A stretch of DNA of 37,975 nucleotides from Streptomyces yangpuensis (GTDB taxonomy: Bacteria > Actinomycetota > Actinomycetes > Streptomycetales > Streptomycetaceae): positions 24,451 to 62,425 of the forward strand of contig NZ_LBMK01000004.1 of assembly GCF_001005295.1 (NCBI RefSeq), given 5' to 3'. A model generated the notes under the pieces. The model saw nothing but the letters and a program-made list of their open reading frames with translations, was not told the DNA's origin and searched no databases. This document shows, in pieces, positions 8,351 through 16,162 of this stretch. The position numbers were made by a program, and so were the translations under genes. Numbering within the stretch: position 1 is the first letter of the stretch; the number at the start of each line of letters is the position of its first letter.

Positions 8351-9277
8351 TCAGCTTTCCGTGCGGTACATCAGGTCGACCTCGTGGGTGGTGAAGCCGA
8401 GGCCGCTGTACACGGCGAGGGCCGCCGGGTTGTCGGCGTCGACGTAGAGCATGGCCGTCGGCAGGCCCTGGGCCGCCAGGTGCTGGAGGCCGATCGCGGT
8501 GAGCGCCTTGCCGAGCCCGCCGCCCTGCGCACCCGGGAGGACGCCGACCACGTAGACCTCGCCGAGCTGTTCCGCCTCGTGGACCTTCGTCCAGTGGAAG
8601 CCGACGAGCTCGCCGTCGCGCTCGGCGAGGAAGAAGCCCTTGGCGTCGAACCAGGGCTGCGCGATGCGGTCGTCGAGGTCACGCTGGGTGAGCGAGCCCT
8701 GCTCGGGGTGGTGGGCGAAGGCGGCCGCGTTCGCCGCGAGCCAGGCCGCGTCGTCGGTGCCGGGCAGGAAGGTCCGCACCGTCACACCGGGCGGGAGCAC
8801 CGGCTCGGCGAGCGGGGGCCCCTCGGCCAGGGGCCGGCGCAGCTGGCGGAGCTCGCGGAAGAGGGTCAGGCCGAGCACCTGGGCGAGGTGCCGGGCGGCC
8901 GACTTGCCGCCATGGGCCCATACCCGCAGCCGTTTGCCGGAGGCGGCCAGCAGGGCCATCCCCATCGCCCGGCCGTGGCCGCGGCCGCGCAGCGCCGGGT
9001 GCACGACGAGCTCGGCGGCCGGTGCCTCCACCGGGTCGGTGTCCTCCAGTTGCCCGTACGCGGCGAGCCGGCCGCCGTCGGTGAGCAGGAAGTGCCGGAT
9101 GCCCGCGCGCGGTCCGCCGCGCAGCTGGAGCCTTCCCTGTTCGGACACGGCGGTGGTGCCGTCCGTACGCGCCGCGTCCTCGATCAGATCGAGGACGGCG
9201 TCGACCTGTTCCCCCGTCAGCTCGTCGAGGGTCTCAATCTGCCGTCCCGGCTCCAGGGCCGCGCTTGCGTCAGTCAT
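8351..9277 (-). CDS. mshD: Mycothiol synthase
   Basis: 308 aa, the usual MshD length. It acetylates Cys-GlcN-Ins with acetyl-CoA in the last step of mycothiol synthesis, the main low-molecular-weight thiol of actinobacteria. Two GNAT domains lie in tandem. The first has the CoA loop HPALRGRGHGRAMG and the second VLPGAQGGGLGKALTAIGL, followed by LYVDADNPAALAVYSGLGF, typical of MshD. The ATG at 9275-9277 starts directly at the conserved N-terminal region. It is a single gene on the minus strand, divergent from the nucleotidase. Confidence 0.95.
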   Translation of the reverse strand: MTDASAALEPGRQIETLDELTGEQVDAVLDLIEDAARTDGTTAVSEQGRLQLRGGPRAGIRHFLLTDGGRLAAYGQLEDTDPVEAPAAELVVHPALRGRGHGRAMGMALLAASGKRLRVWAHGGKSAARHLAQVLGLTLFRELRQLRRPLAEGPPLAEPVLPPGVTVRTFLPGTDDAAWLAANAAAFAHHPEQGSLTQRDLDDRIAQPWFDAKGFFLAERDGELVGFHWTKVHEAEQLGEVYVVGVLPGAQGGGLGKALTAIGLQHLAAQGLPTAMLYVDADNPAALAVYSGLGFTTHEVDLMYRTES

Positions 9278-9449
9278 GGAACGAGCCTACGACCGTCCCG
9301 GCCGCCGAGCGGAGAGCGGCCGCAGGGTCGGTTTCCTTCTTCTGCGTGTAACCAACGCGATACCCGTTACCCCCTGGTAGAGCTACGCGCGTTGACCATA
9401 GGCTTCGGCGGACCTCCCGAGCAGTATCGCTGTCCACAAAGGGGACTAA

Positions 9450-11267
9450 ATGTCAGCGACGCCACAACGGCACCGCCGAAACCGCCGGTTGACCTTCACC
9501 GCCCTCGCCGTCACGGCCGGGGCCGGCGCGATGGTCGCCGCCGCACTGCCGGCCGGGGCCGCGAGTGGTGGCGGTGCGGCCAAGAGCCGGACCGTCGATG
9601 TGCAGATGCTGTCGTTCAACGACTTCCACGGCACCCTGGAGCCCCCGCAGGGCTCCTCCGGCAACGTGACCGAGCGTCAGGCCGACGGCACCACCAAGGC
9701 CATACCCGCGGGCGGGGTCGAGTACCTCGCGACCGCCCTGCGCGAGGCCCGCAAGGGCCACGAGTACTCCGTCACCGCGGCGGCCGGCGACATGATCGGC
9801 GGCAGCCCGATGCTGTCCGGTCTCTTCCACGACGAGCCGAGCATCGAGGCGCTGAACAAGCTGGGGCTGAACGTCTCCAGCGTCGGCAACCACGAGTTCG
9901 ACGAGGGCAAGGCCGAGCTGCGCCGCATGGCGTACGGCGGCTGCCACCCGGTCGAGGGCTGCTACGAGTTCGGCAAGGAGTTCACGGGCTCGACCTTCCA
10001 GTACCTCGCCGCGAACGTCACCGACGAGAAGACCAAGCGCCCCCTGATGTCGCCCACCTACGTGTGGAAGAAGGGCGACGTGAAGATCGGCTTCATCGGC
10101 GTCACCCTGGAGGGCACTCCGGACGTCGTGACCGCCGAGGGCGTCAAGGGCCTCAAGTTCGGCGACGAGATCGAGACGATCAACAAGTACGCCGCCGAGC
10201 TGAACAAGCAGGGCGTGAAGTCCATCGTCGCGCTGATCCACGAGGGCGGTCTGCCCGCGAGCGGCGCGTACAACTACGACTGTGACGTCCCGGGCGCCGG
10301 CGCCGGCATCTCGGGCGCGATCGTGGACATCGCCAAGAACGTCGACGCCAAGGTCGACGCGCTGGTCACGGGCCACACGCACCAGGCCTACGCCTGCAAC
10401 ATCCCCGACCCGGCGGGCAACCCGCGCGCGGTGACCTCGGCGGCCTCCATCGGCCGTCTGTACACGGACACCACGCTCACCTACGACCGGCAGACCAAGG
10501 ACATCGTCCGTACGCCGGTCAGCTCGCCCAAGCCGGTCAACAAGGTCGTCACCCGGGACCAGCCCAAGGCCCCGGACATGACCGAGCTGATCCAGCGCTG
10601 GAACGCCCTGGCGGCCCCGATCGCCAACCGCCCGCAGGGCTTCATCTCGGCCGACATCCCGGGCCGCGGCTCGGCGGAGCCCGAGAAGCCCCTCGGTGAC
10701 CTGATCGCCGATGCCCAGCTGGAGGCGCTCGCCCCGGCGGACAAGGGCGGCGCGCAGCTGGCCATCATGAACCCGGGCGGTATCCGCTCGGACCTCGCCT
10801 ACAAGGCCTCGGGGTCCGAGGGCGACGGTGTGGTGACCTACGGCGAGTCCTTCACGGTCCAGCCGTTCACCAACATGATGAACATCGTGGACCTGACCGG
10901 CGCGCAGCTGATCACCGCGCTCCAGCAGCAGGTCAGCGGCCCGGTCAACGGCGTGAGCCCGAAGATCCTGCAGGTGTCGAAGGGCTTCACCTACACCCTC
11001 GACATGACGAAGGCGGGCGCCGACCGCATCGTCGTGGACTCGGTCCGGCTCAACGGTGAGGCGATCGACCCCGCCAAGACCTACCGGGTCGCGATGAACG
11101 AGTTCCTCGCGGGCGGCGGTGACGGCTTCACCGTCCTGAAGGAGCACAAGAACAAGCTGGTGGGCGCGTCCGACCTGGACTGCTTCAACGCCTACCTGAC
11201 GAAGAACTCCTCGGCGTCCTCGCCGATCGCCCCGCCGGCGGCGAACCGGATCACCGTCATCAAGTAG
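9450..11267 (+). CDS. Secreted bifunctional metallophosphatase/5'-nucleotidase (UshA family)
   Basis: 605 aa. The signal peptide covers about residues 1-38 (basic HRRNRR, hydrophobic core, AGA-A cleavage). The N-terminal metallophosphoesterase domain shows FNDFHG (Asp58, His60), GDMIGGSP, GNHEFDEG (about 146-153) and GHTHQAY, together the dinuclear metal site. The C-terminal 5_nucleotid_C domain shows NPGGIRSDL and YGESFTVQPFTN, the substrate-binding part. It likely releases phosphate from extracellular nucleotides. UshA-type genes are PhoP-regulated in S. coelicolor; upstream, GTAACCAACGCGATACCCGTTAC (about 9347-9370) is a weak inverted repeat but not a clear PHO box. A strong terminator follows. 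Confidence 0.95.
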   Translation: MSATPQRHRRNRRLTFTALAVTAGAGAMVAAALPAGAASGGGAAKSRTVDVQMLSFNDFHGTLEPPQGSSGNVTERQADGTTKAIPAGGVEYLATALREARKGHEYSVTAAAGDMIGGSPMLSGLFHDEPSIEALNKLGLNVSSVGNHEFDEGKAELRRMAYGGCHPVEGCYEFGKEFTGSTFQYLAANVTDEKTKRPLMSPTYVWKKGDVKIGFIGVTLEGTPDVVTAEGVKGLKFGDEIETINKYAAELNKQGVKSIVALIHEGGLPASGAYNYDCDVPGAGAGISGAIVDIAKNVDAKVDALVTGHTHQAYACNIPDPAGNPRAVTSAASIGRLYTDTTLTYDRQTKDIVRTPVSSPKPVNKVVTRDQPKAPDMTELIQRWNALAAPIANRPQGFISADIPGRGSAEPEKPLGDLIADAQLEALAPADKGGAQLAIMNPGGIRSDLAYKASGSEGDGVVTYGESFTVQPFTNMMNIVDLTGAQLITALQQQVSGPVNGVSPKILQVSKGFTYTLDMTKAGADRIVVDSVRLNGEAIDPAKTYRVAMNEFLAGGGDGFTVLKEHKNKLVGASDLDCFNAYLTKNSSASSPIAPPAANRITVIK

Positions 11268-11286
11268 TACGCGCGCACAGCACGCC

Positions 11287-11324
11287 CGAAGGGGCGGCGG
11301 GCCCACCGGCCCGCCGCCCCTTCG
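11287..11324. terminator. Bidirectional terminator between the 5'-nucleotidase and hydrolase genes
   Basis: A perfect 17-bp stem (11287-11303 with 11308-11324) has a CACC loop. It lies between convergent genes and probably serves both. There is no long T-run, as is usual in Streptomyces. Confidence 0.8.
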
Positions 11325-11364
11325 GCGTTCCCGTGCACCCCCGTGGCGCGGGGACGGGTGCGGA

Positions 11365-12150
11365 TCAGAGGGTCGCCAGGAAGCTCCCGACGGCCTTGTG
11401 GAAGCCGTCCGGGTCCGTGAACGGCACGAAGTGGTCGCCGTCGAGGGGCGTGTACGCGGTCTTCGGGCGCCGGGCGACCATCGCGTCGGCGACGGGCCGG
11501 GTCAGCGCCAGGCTGCCGGTGCCGTGGATCAGCAGGGCCGGGCAGGTGCTCGCGAGCCAGGTCTCCCAGTGCTCGCCGGCGCAGGCGTGGATGGAGTCGA
11601 GCATGTCCTGCGGGTGGTACGCGAGGCGCCAGCCGGTGCCGTCCGGGAGGGGGCGCAGCCCGTCGGCGACGAAGGGCGCGGCCGGTCCGGCGGCGGCGAG
11701 GAGTTCCTCGCGGGTGGGGGCGGTGGCGGGCAGGCCCTGGAGGAAGTCGAACCAGTTCGGGCCGTCGGGGATGCGGATCTCGACGGTGGCGTCGACGCCG
11801 ACGAGTGCGGAGATCCGGTCGGGGTGGGCGGCGGCGAGGTGGTAGGCGTTGAGGCCGCCGAGGGAGTAGCCGAGGAGGGCCACGGGGGCGTCGAGGCCGA
11901 GGTGGTCGAGGAGGGCGACGGCGTCGGATACGTACCCCTCGCGGCGGTAGTGCGGGGCCCGGTCGGAGCTGCCGTGGCCGCGCTGGTCGGGGGCGACGAC
12001 CCGCCAGGCGTCACCGAGGTGCGCGGCGAGCCCGGCGAAGGCGAGGCCTTCGGACAGGCCGCCGTGCAGGGCGAGCAACGGGCGGCCGGAGCCGCCGGAG
12101 TCCACGTAGGACAGGGTGCGGTCGTCGATCTTCATCTGGTGGCGCCGCAT
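11365..12150 (-). CDS. Alpha/beta hydrolase
   Basis: 261 aa from ATG at 12148-12150, preceded by a good GGGGAGGA ribosome-binding site 5-6 nt away. The alpha/beta-hydrolase fold is clear: oxyanion motif LHGGLSEG, then APDQRGHGSSDRAPH, nucleophile elbow GYSLGG (Ser), a VGVDAT strand, and the catalytic His in GDHFVPF near the C-terminus. There is no signal peptide, so it is cytoplasmic. The substrate cannot be told from sequence. It is divergent from a TetR gene and shares its operator region, so it is probably the regulator's target. A candidate promoter, TTGCGC-17-CAGGGT, reads into it. Confidence 0.88.
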   Translation of the reverse strand: MRRHQMKIDDRTLSYVDSGGSGRPLLALHGGLSEGLAFAGLAAHLGDAWRVVAPDQRGHGSSDRAPHYRREGYVSDAVALLDHLGLDAPVALLGYSLGGLNAYHLAAAHPDRISALVGVDATVEIRIPDGPNWFDFLQGLPATAPTREELLAAAGPAAPFVADGLRPLPDGTGWRLAYHPQDMLDSIHACAGEHWETWLASTCPALLIHGTGSLALTRPVADAMVARRPKTAYTPLDGDHFVPFTDPDGFHKAVGSFLATL

Positions 12151-12216
12151 GGCGGTCCTCCCCGTTTCGTCGATCTTCCGACCTTCCGATCTGCCGGTGA
12201 CTGAACCCTGCCAGGA

Positions 12217-12279
12217 TTTGGGCAAGTGCGCAATACGAGCGTGTAGGGCGGTTGCCCAAAATGCGGCGGCGGCTACGAT
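12217..12279. promoter_or_regulatory. Shared operator and divergent promoters of the hydrolase and tetR genes
   Basis: Perfect 9-bp inverted arms TTTGGGCAA (12217-12225) and TTGCCCAAA (12252-12260) lie in the 135-bp divergent gap. For tetR, TTGCCC (12252-12257) forms a -35, spaced 16 nt from TACGAT (12274-12279). For the hydrolase, TTGCGC-17-CAGGGT reads the other way across the left arm. Both promoters overlap an arm, so repression of both by the TetR protein is likely. The function is an inference from layout. Confidence 0.6.
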
Positions 12280-12285
12280 CCGGGC

Positions 12286-12855
12286 ATGGGAAATCGCGAG
12301 GACCTGCTGGCCGGAGCCCGGCGCTGCCTGGAGGAGAAGGGCTATCTGCGGACGACCGTGCGCGACATCGCCACGGCCGCGGAGGTGAGCATGGCGGCGA
12401 TCGGCTACCACTTCGGATCGCGTGAGGCGCTGCTCAACCAGGCGCTGTTCGCCGCGATGGAGGAGTGGGCGGCGGGCTCCGGCCGGCTGGCCGGCGAGGG
12501 TGCGACCGCGGGGGAGCGCTACGCCGACACCTGGGATCGCAAGATCCGGGACTTCGCCGAGATGCGCTGGCTCTGGCTGGCCTCCGTCGAGGCCTTCGTG
12601 CACGCGCAGTCCTCGCCCGAACTGCTCGCGATCCTGGCCGAGGGGCAGCGCCGCAACCGCCGGATGGTGGCCGCTGTGCTGCGGGGGGTGCCGGAGGCGG
12701 AGGTGACGGAGGAGGACGTACGCTCCCTCGGCTCGTTGCACATCGCGCTGCTGAGCGGGGTGATGGTGCAGACCCTCACCGATCCCGAGCAGGCGCCGGA
12801 CGGCCGGGAGCTGCTCCGGGGGCTGCGCGAGATGGTCGGACTCCTCAAGGACTGA
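12286..12855 (+). CDS. TetR/AcrR-family transcriptional regulator
   Basis: 189 aa. The N-terminal HTH runs over about residues 8-55, with GYLRTTVRDIATAAEVS and the family signature IGYHFGSREALLNQAL. The C-terminal ligand domain is helical and unassigned. The ATG lies only 6 nt after the -10 TACGAT, with no ribosome-binding site, so the transcript is probably leaderless. It is divergent from an alpha/beta hydrolase and likely represses both itself and that gene, with the hydrolase's substrate or product as possible inducer. Confidence 0.92.
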   Translation: MGNREDLLAGARRCLEEKGYLRTTVRDIATAAEVSMAAIGYHFGSREALLNQALFAAMEEWAAGSGRLAGEGATAGERYADTWDRKIRDFAEMRWLWLASVEAFVHAQSSPELLAILAEGQRRNRRMVAAVLRGVPEAEVTEEDVRSLGSLHIALLSGVMVQTLTDPEQAPDGRELLRGLREMVGLLKD

Positions 12856-12951
12856 GTGCGGGCTGTTCGCCGACCGAGCCCTACCGATGGGTAGCAAAGC
12901 TGACGTGTGCACGCCATAATCCGGCCATCACCGGTCGGCGAAGGGGCGGGC

Positions 12952-13905
12952 ATGCGCATCGGCACGAGCACGGACAGGACCCCGGGCGGGGGCGGATCGG
13001 CGAGCACGGACAGGAGCGGCCCGGCCGCCGCACCGGGCATGGGCCGCCGGGTGTTCCTCGCCGGCGCACTCGCCGCGGGAGCCGCCGCCGCCCTGGGAGC
13101 CGCGTCCGTCCCGGCCTCCGCGGCCGCCCTCGGCACCCAGGACTGGATGGCCGGCCTCGGCGACGCCACCGCCCTCCAGCGCATGACGATCCCGGGCACG
13201 CACGACTCCGGCGCGACCAAGGGCGGGCTCTACGTCGCCTGCCAGAACACCTCGATCGCCCAGCAGCTCGACTCCGGCATCCGCTTCCTCGACGTCCGCT
13301 GCCGGGTCACGGGCGGCTCCTTCGCCATCCACCACGGGTCCTTCTTCCAGGACCTGATGTTCGGTGACGTCCTCGTCGCCTGCCGGAACTTCCTCGCCGC
13401 GCACCCCGGCGAGACCGTCCTGATGCGCGTCAGGCAGGAGTACTCCGGGGAGAGCGACGCCACCTTCCGCGCCGTCTTCGACGACTACCTCGACAACCGC
13501 GGCTGGCGCCCGCTGTTCCGGATCGCCGACGCCCTGCCCGACCTCGGCCAGGCCCGCGGCCGAGTGGTCCTGCTCGCCGACAACGGCGGCCTGCCGGGCC
13601 TGCGCTACGGCGACGGCAACGTCTTCGACATCCAGGACGACTGGAACGCCGAGCCCTTCGCCAAGCGCGGGAAGATCGAGAACCACTTCCGCAAGGCCGT
13701 CCAGCAGCCCGGAAAGCTCTTCGTCAACTACGTCAGCACCGCGGCCTACATGCCGCCGCGCTGGAACTCCGACCGCCTCAACCCGCAGGTGCACGCCTTC
13801 GTCGACGGCGGGGAGATGGCCGGCCGGACCGGGCTCGGGATCGTCCCCATGGACTTCCCGAACACCCGCTCCGGCCTGGTCGCCTCATTGATCCGGCACA
13901 ACTGA
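12952..13905 (+). CDS. Tat-exported phosphatidylinositol-specific phospholipase C-domain protein
   Basis: 317 aa from ATG 12952, which has a purine-rich AAGGGGCGGG upstream; the frame is open 15 codons further. The twin-arginine signal GRRVFLAGAL (Arg32, Arg33) is followed by a hydrophobic Ala stretch and ASA at about 55-57, so it is exported folded. The PI-PLC X-domain shows TIPGTHDSG (His84, first catalytic His), GIRFLDVRCR, and IHHGSFFQ (His128, second). It probably cleaves phosphatidylinositol or a related phosphodiester by cyclisation. An ATG at 13039, just before the Arg pair, is an alternative start. It converges on the sensor kinase with only 21 bp between them. Confidence 0.9.
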   Translation: MRIGTSTDRTPGGGGSASTDRSGPAAAPGMGRRVFLAGALAAGAAAALGAASVPASAAALGTQDWMAGLGDATALQRMTIPGTHDSGATKGGLYVACQNTSIAQQLDSGIRFLDVRCRVTGGSFAIHHGSFFQDLMFGDVLVACRNFLAAHPGETVLMRVRQEYSGESDATFRAVFDDYLDNRGWRPLFRIADALPDLGQARGRVVLLADNGGLPGLRYGDGNVFDIQDDWNAEPFAKRGKIENHFRKAVQQPGKLFVNYVSTAAYMPPRWNSDRLNPQVHAFVDGGEMAGRTGLGIVPMDFPNTRSGLVASLIRHN

Positions 13906-13926
13906 CGGCTCGGCCTACGGACCGGC

Positions 13927-15357
13927 CTACGGGTCGACCGACGGCTCGGACGGCGGCGGGGTCGGCGCCCCGGGGATCCGGAGCACCGCCTCCGTGCCCG
14001 GACCGCCGTCCGTCGCCGCCCGCAGCTCCGCGCTGCCGCCCGCGCGGACCGCCGTACGGGCCACGATCGACAGGCCCAGCCCGCTGCCGGGCAGGGCGCG
14101 GGCCGAGGGAGACCGCCAGAACCGCTCGAAGACGTGCGGCAGGTCCTCCGCGGGGATGCCCGGCCCGTGGTCCCGTACGGTCAGCTCGCCCGCCCGCAGC
14201 GTCACCTCCACCGAACCGCCCGGCGGGCTGAACTTCACCGCGTTGTCGAGGACGTTGACCACCGCCCGCTCCAGCGCCGCCGCCTCACCCCGTACGTACC
14301 AGGGCTCCAGGTCCGAGGCGAACACCAGCTCCGGGCCGCGCAGCCGGGCCCGGGACAGCGCGGCCGCGGCGATCTCGTGCAGGGCGACCACACCGAGCGG
14401 GCCCGGCGAGGCCGCGTCCGGCCGGGACAGCTCCTGCAGGTCACCGATCAGCGAGGCCAGCTCCGTCATCTGCGCCTTGACCGAGGCCAGCAGCTCCCGC
14501 CGGTCGTCGGGCGGGATGGCCCGGCCGGTCTCCTCGCTGCGCGCGAGGAGCTCGATGTTGGTGCGCAGCGAGGTCAGCGGCGTGCGCAGCTCGTGCCCGG
14601 CGTCCGCGATCAGCTGGGCCTGCCGCTCCTGGGAGGAGGCCAGGGCCGCGGTCATCGAGTTGAAGGACCGCGACAGGCGGGCGATCTCGTCGTCGCCCTC
14701 GTCGGGGATCCGTACCGTCAGGTCCTCGGTGCGGGCGATGTGCTCGACGGCGTCGGTCAGCTCGTCCACGGGCCGCAGTCCCATACGGGCCACCCACAGG
14801 CCGGCGGCGCCGGCGCCGACCACCCCGACGCCGCAGACCAGGAGCAGCACCCAGGCCAGCGTGGACAGGGGCTTGTCGATGTCGGCGAGCGGCTTGGCCA
14901 CGGTCAGCGCCGCCGCCCCGCCGTCGAGCAGGGCGGGCTGGGTGTAGACGCGGACCGCCACCCCGTCGGAGGTGGTCGCGTCGTAGAGGGCGGCCCCGCG
15001 CCGCCGCTGGGCGACCTCCAGGTCGATCGAGCTGATCCGCAGGGTGCTGCGGCCGTCGATCCAGCAGTGGCTTCCGTCCGGCCGCACGATCTGCACCTGG
15101 GCGCTGAGATTGTTGGCGGGCCGCTCCGGGAGCGCACCGGTGACGGACACGCAGCCGATCGAGCGGTAGACCTGGTTGGCCTGCGCCTCGGCGTTGGTGG
15201 CGCGCAGCGCGCTGTCCAGCTGGTCGCGCAGCTGGGTGCGGACCATCACCCAGGACACCGCGGCCACGCCCGCCACGGCGAGCGCCACCGCCACCGTGAC
15301 CAGCAGGGCCAGCCGGGAGCGCAGCGGCAGCGCGCGGAAGCGGGCGAGCGGGCTCAC
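13927..15357 (-). CDS. Sensor histidine kinase of an OmpR-type two-component system (MprB-like)
   Basis: 476 aa. The first transmembrane helix (about 15-40) is followed by an extracellular region of about 110 residues with two Cys (in GCVSV and HCWID), a second helix (about 165-190), a HAMP linker, HisKA with GHELRTPLTSL (phospho-His at about 256), and HATPase_c with N-box VLDNAVKF, DHGPGIP and SGLGLSIV. The GTG start overlaps the regulator's TGA, so the pair is coupled. The two Cys in the sensing domain may form a disulfide. With the upstream HtrA-like protease, the set resembles mycobacterial MprAB and PepD envelope-stress genes; that parallel is an inference. Confidence 0.93.
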   Translation of the reverse strand: MSPLARFRALPLRSRLALLVTVAVALAVAGVAAVSWVMVRTQLRDQLDSALRATNAEAQANQVYRSIGCVSVTGALPERPANNLSAQVQIVRPDGSHCWIDGRSTLRISSIDLEVAQRRRGAALYDATTSDGVAVRVYTQPALLDGGAAALTVAKPLADIDKPLSTLAWVLLLVCGVGVVGAGAAGLWVARMGLRPVDELTDAVEHIARTEDLTVRIPDEGDDEIARLSRSFNSMTAALASSQERQAQLIADAGHELRTPLTSLRTNIELLARSEETGRAIPPDDRRELLASVKAQMTELASLIGDLQELSRPDAASPGPLGVVALHEIAAAALSRARLRGPELVFASDLEPWYVRGEAAALERAVVNVLDNAVKFSPPGGSVEVTLRAGELTVRDHGPGIPAEDLPHVFERFWRSPSARALPGSGLGLSIVARTAVRAGGSAELRAATDGGPGTEAVLRIPGAPTPPPSEPSVDP

Positions 15358-16085
15358 TCGGGTCCGCCCTCACCGGCGCGCAGTACGTAGCCCACCCCGC
15401 GCACGGTGTGGACCAGGCGCGGCTCGCCGCCCGCCTCGGTCTTGCGGCGCAGGTACATCACGTACACGTCCAGCGAGTTGGAGCTGGGCTCGAAGTCGAA
15501 GCCCCAGACGGTCTTGAGGATCTGCTCACGGGTCAGGACCTGGCGGGGGTGCGCGAGGAACATCTCCAGCAGCGTGAACTCGGTACGGGTCAGCTCCACC
15601 GGGCGCCCGGACCGGGTGACCTCGCGGGTCGCGAGGTCCATGCGCAGGTCGCCGAAGGTCAGGACGTCCTCCGGGGCCGCGCCGCCGGCCTGCGGGGCGG
15701 CGTAGGAGCTGCGCCGCAGCAGGGCGCGGACGCGGGCGAAGAGCTCGTCGAGCTCGAACGGTTTGACGAGGTAGTCGTCGGCGCCCGCGTCGAGGCCGGT
15801 GACGCGGTCGCCGACGGTGTCGCGGGCGGTGAGCATCAGGATCGGCGTGGTGCTGCCGGAGGCGCGCAGCCGGCGGGCGGCCGTGAGCCCGTCCATCCGC
15901 GGCATCTGGATGTCCAGCACGATCAGGCCGGGGGCGTACGAGGCCGTCTTGTCGAGGGCGTCGAGCCCGTCGACGGCGGTCTGCACGGCGTACCCCTCGA
16001 AGGCGAGGCTGCGGCGCAGGGCCTCGCGTACGGCCGGTTCGTCGTCGACGACGAGGATCCGCGCTTCGCCCTCGGCGGGGTTCAT
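15354..16085 (-). CDS. OmpR-family response regulator (MprA-like)
   Basis: 243 aa. The receiver domain has acidic pair Asp14-Asp15, phosphoacceptor Asp58 (LIVLDIQMP), the Thr of LTARD and the Lys of VKPFE, so it is canonical and phosphorylatable. The C-terminal winged helix (about 140-240) shows LTRTEFTLLEMFLAHPRQVLT and VDVYVMYLRRKTE-like sequence ending in RGVGYVLR. It overlaps the kinase gene by 4 nt and lies 77 nt downstream of the protease gene, with no terminator between, so the three may be co-transcribed. Confidence 0.95.
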   Translation of the reverse strand: MNPAEGEARILVVDDEPAVREALRRSLAFEGYAVQTAVDGLDALDKTASYAPGLIVLDIQMPRMDGLTAARRLRASGSTTPILMLTARDTVGDRVTGLDAGADDYLVKPFELDELFARVRALLRRSSYAAPQAGGAAPEDVLTFGDLRMDLATREVTRSGRPVELTRTEFTLLEMFLAHPRQVLTREQILKTVWGFDFEPSSNSLDVYVMYLRRKTEAGGEPRLVHTVRGVGYVLRAGEGGPE

Positions 16086-16162
16086 GGATGGGTCTCCCAG
16101 GTGTGGTGGCCGGCTGCGGGGGCCGCCGGACGACGGCGCCTCCAGCGTCGCACGGACGCCCC

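Noticed and set aside
9347..9420. PHO box upstream of the 5'-nucleotidase
   Set aside because: PhoP control is plausible from the family, but no 11-nt direct repeats with a GTTCACC core are visible.
9453..11306. 617-codon minus-strand frame opposite the 5'-nucleotidase
   Set aside because: A shadow of a clear metallophosphatase; composition is Val/Arg/Leu/Asp-rich and it runs through the terminator.
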